Assembly: GCF_001700965.1 (NCBI RefSeq)
Contig: NZ_CP016756.1
Span: 620,001 to 684,000 of the forward strand
Length of the DNA: 64,000 nucleotides
Source of the DNA: Stenotrophomonas nitritireducens
GTDB lineage: Bacteria; Pseudomonadota; Gammaproteobacteria; Xanthomonadales; Xanthomonadaceae
Direction of reading: 5' to 3'
The notes beneath the pieces are model-generated. The model searched no databases. It was not told the DNA's origin and saw only the letters and a program-made list of their open reading frames with translations. This document shows, piece by piece, positions 63,259 to 64,000 of the stretch. A program made the translations under genes and the position numbers. Each line of letters opens with the position of its first letter. Position 1 is the stretch's first letter.

Positions 63259-63797
63259 TTCGTCACCCCTTCAATGGAACGCGGTAAGCATGGCCGCGAA
63301 CGGGAAACCGAAACCCCAACATCCGACAGCGGAAGCCTCCGCTGCGCTGCAGCCTCCTGCGTAAACCTGACCATTGACGGCCAATCAACCTGGTTGGGTG
63401 CTGCGGCTCCGCCTGCTGGACGACCTCGTCGATGCACGTGCTGCAGAAATGCAACGTGCCGCAGAAATCATAGGTTGGTATCACGCAAGGAAATTGACAT
63501 TTGTTCGGAGCCCGAAGCTCATGTTCGTTCTTATGCGAGGAACAGGCACGGCAGAACATGGCTACACCGTCGAGTGCGGCAGCCGGGATACAACGCTCAA
63601 CACTGCTTGTTGACTATCGAGCAACGGAACGCAGGCGCGGTTGGAACCCGTCGCTCAAGCCCGCACGCGCACCACGTTGATTCGTACAGAACAGGCAGCA
63701 CATCCACCTATCTGATCGCGACGCAATGCCGTGGGCGCAGCCAGATTGCGACAACCCGTGCTTACCGCTACCACTGAGGTATTTCCGATAAAGCCCT
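63259..63797. other. 540-bp gap upstream of module 2
   Basis: This stretch has lower G+C than its neighbours and no credible gene; short frames on both strands lack a ribosome-binding site and protein-like character. It must hold the promoter of module 2 (minus strand). Confidence 0.6.
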
Positions 63798-63820
63798 TGC
63801 CGAGCATGGCTCGGCACTAC
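63798..63820 (-). repeat. Single SMAG hairpin
   Basis: A minus-strand copy of the GTAG-TGCCGAGC hairpin, just upstream of the terminator of the FKBP gene. Confidence 0.88.
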
Positions 63821-63836
63821 ATGCGATTGCGGGCAC

Positions 63837-63870
63837 AAAAAAAGCGCCGGTGTTGCCACCGGCGCTTTTT
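63837..63870 (-). terminator. Rho-independent terminator of the FKBP gene
   Basis: A 14-bp stem (63839-63852 with 63857-63870) with a TTGC loop and a run of T on both strands lies 20 bases after the FKBP stop codon. Confidence 0.88.
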
Positions 63871-63890
63871 ATTGCATCACTGGCGCGCTG

Positions 63891-64000
63891 TTACTTGACG
63901 CTGACCAGCTTGATTTCGAACTGCACAGCCACGTTCGGCGGGAACGGGGTGCGCGGGTCGGCACCGTAGGCCTTTTCCGGCGGCAGGGTGACTTCCCACT
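63891..64000 (-). CDS. FKBP-type peptidyl-prolyl isomerase, C-terminal end
   Basis: The last 35 residues are in the window: WEVTLPPEKAYGADPR, then TPFPPNVAVQFEIKLVSVK. These match the end of FKBP-type isomerases (the AYG and PNxxLxFxIxLxxV segment). The rest lies off the right edge, so signal and full length are unknown. Confidence 0.87.
   Translation of the reverse strand, partial: WEVTLPPEKAYGADPRTPFPPNVAVQFEIKLVSVK

Noticed and set aside
63263..63613. Short frames on both strands (about 98 and 79 codons) upstream of module 2
   Set aside because: No ribosome-binding site, no domain, and they overlap each other; most likely non-coding promoter DNA.

Overview
The window is GC-rich chromosomal DNA from a gammaproteobacterium of the Xanthomonadaceae, most likely Stenotrophomonas. 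The strongest pointer is a hairpin repeat of the form GTAG-TGCCGAGC-CATG-GCTCGGCA, which matches the SMAG (GTAG) elements known from Stenotrophomonas maltophilia. The gene content and protein flavour also fit (petABC followed by sspA/sspB, miaB-phoH-ybeY-corC, and Oar-type and siderophore TonB receptors). No rRNA, tRNA, transposase, prophage or CRISPR array was recognised. Genes are truncated at both edges: ppnN on the left and an FKBP-type isomerase on the right.

Layout. 1-6.2 kb: ppnN (partial), a large Oar-like TonB receptor, and a grxD/SDR/MarC operon joined by ATGA overlaps. 6.3-12.3 kb: sodB divergent from grxD, an AhpD-like protein, purEK, a Trm112-like gene with nadC, two proteins of unknown function (DUF2272, DUF3301), then three tandem ~180-bp repeat units. 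12.3-17.4 kb: sspB, sspA, the cytochrome bc1 operon petABC and a lytic transglycosylase. 17.5-26.5 kb: miaB, a 640-bp gap with clustered DnaA-box-like sites, phoH-ybeY, a secreted protein, corC, a DUF4105 protein, corA and a Tat-exported M24 peptidase.

26.7-36.9 kb is a putrescine uptake and catabolism locus. It holds sad, potIHG, potF, puuA and puuD on the minus strand, with puuB divergent; puuC lies 5 kb away at 42-43.5 kb. Together these genes import putrescine (PotFGHI), gamma-glutamylate it (PuuA), oxidise it (PuuB, PuuC), hydrolyse it to GABA (PuuD) and finish at succinate (Sad). The GABA transaminase, PuuP and PuuR are not in the window. Next come a REC-REC-GGDEF diguanylate cyclase and a bacteriohemerythrin gene preceded by a perfect FNR-type box, an MFS transporter, a PepSY protein, a solo ParB-like protein and a small membrane-protein operon ending in a DUF445 gene.

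47-52 kb is an iron-uptake operon (TonB siderophore receptor, DUF3649, PepSY-TM, DUF3325) with a Fur-box-like promoter. 52-58.5 kb carries rlmKL, a YqiA-like hydrolase, an AmpD-like amidase, a DUF1684 lipoprotein, sseA and a DUF1289-Nudix fusion. 58.8-63.3 kb is the most unusual part. Two paralogous two-gene modules face each other, and each has a small secreted protein plus a secreted HEXXH protease carrying a PA domain. Three families of short palindromic repeats (SMAG, a GGAGCGGC...GCCGCGAAGC REP, and a CCCTCCCC...GGGAGGG hairpin) occupy most of the larger intergenic gaps. In two places the SMAG GTAG supplies the stop codon of the gene before it.
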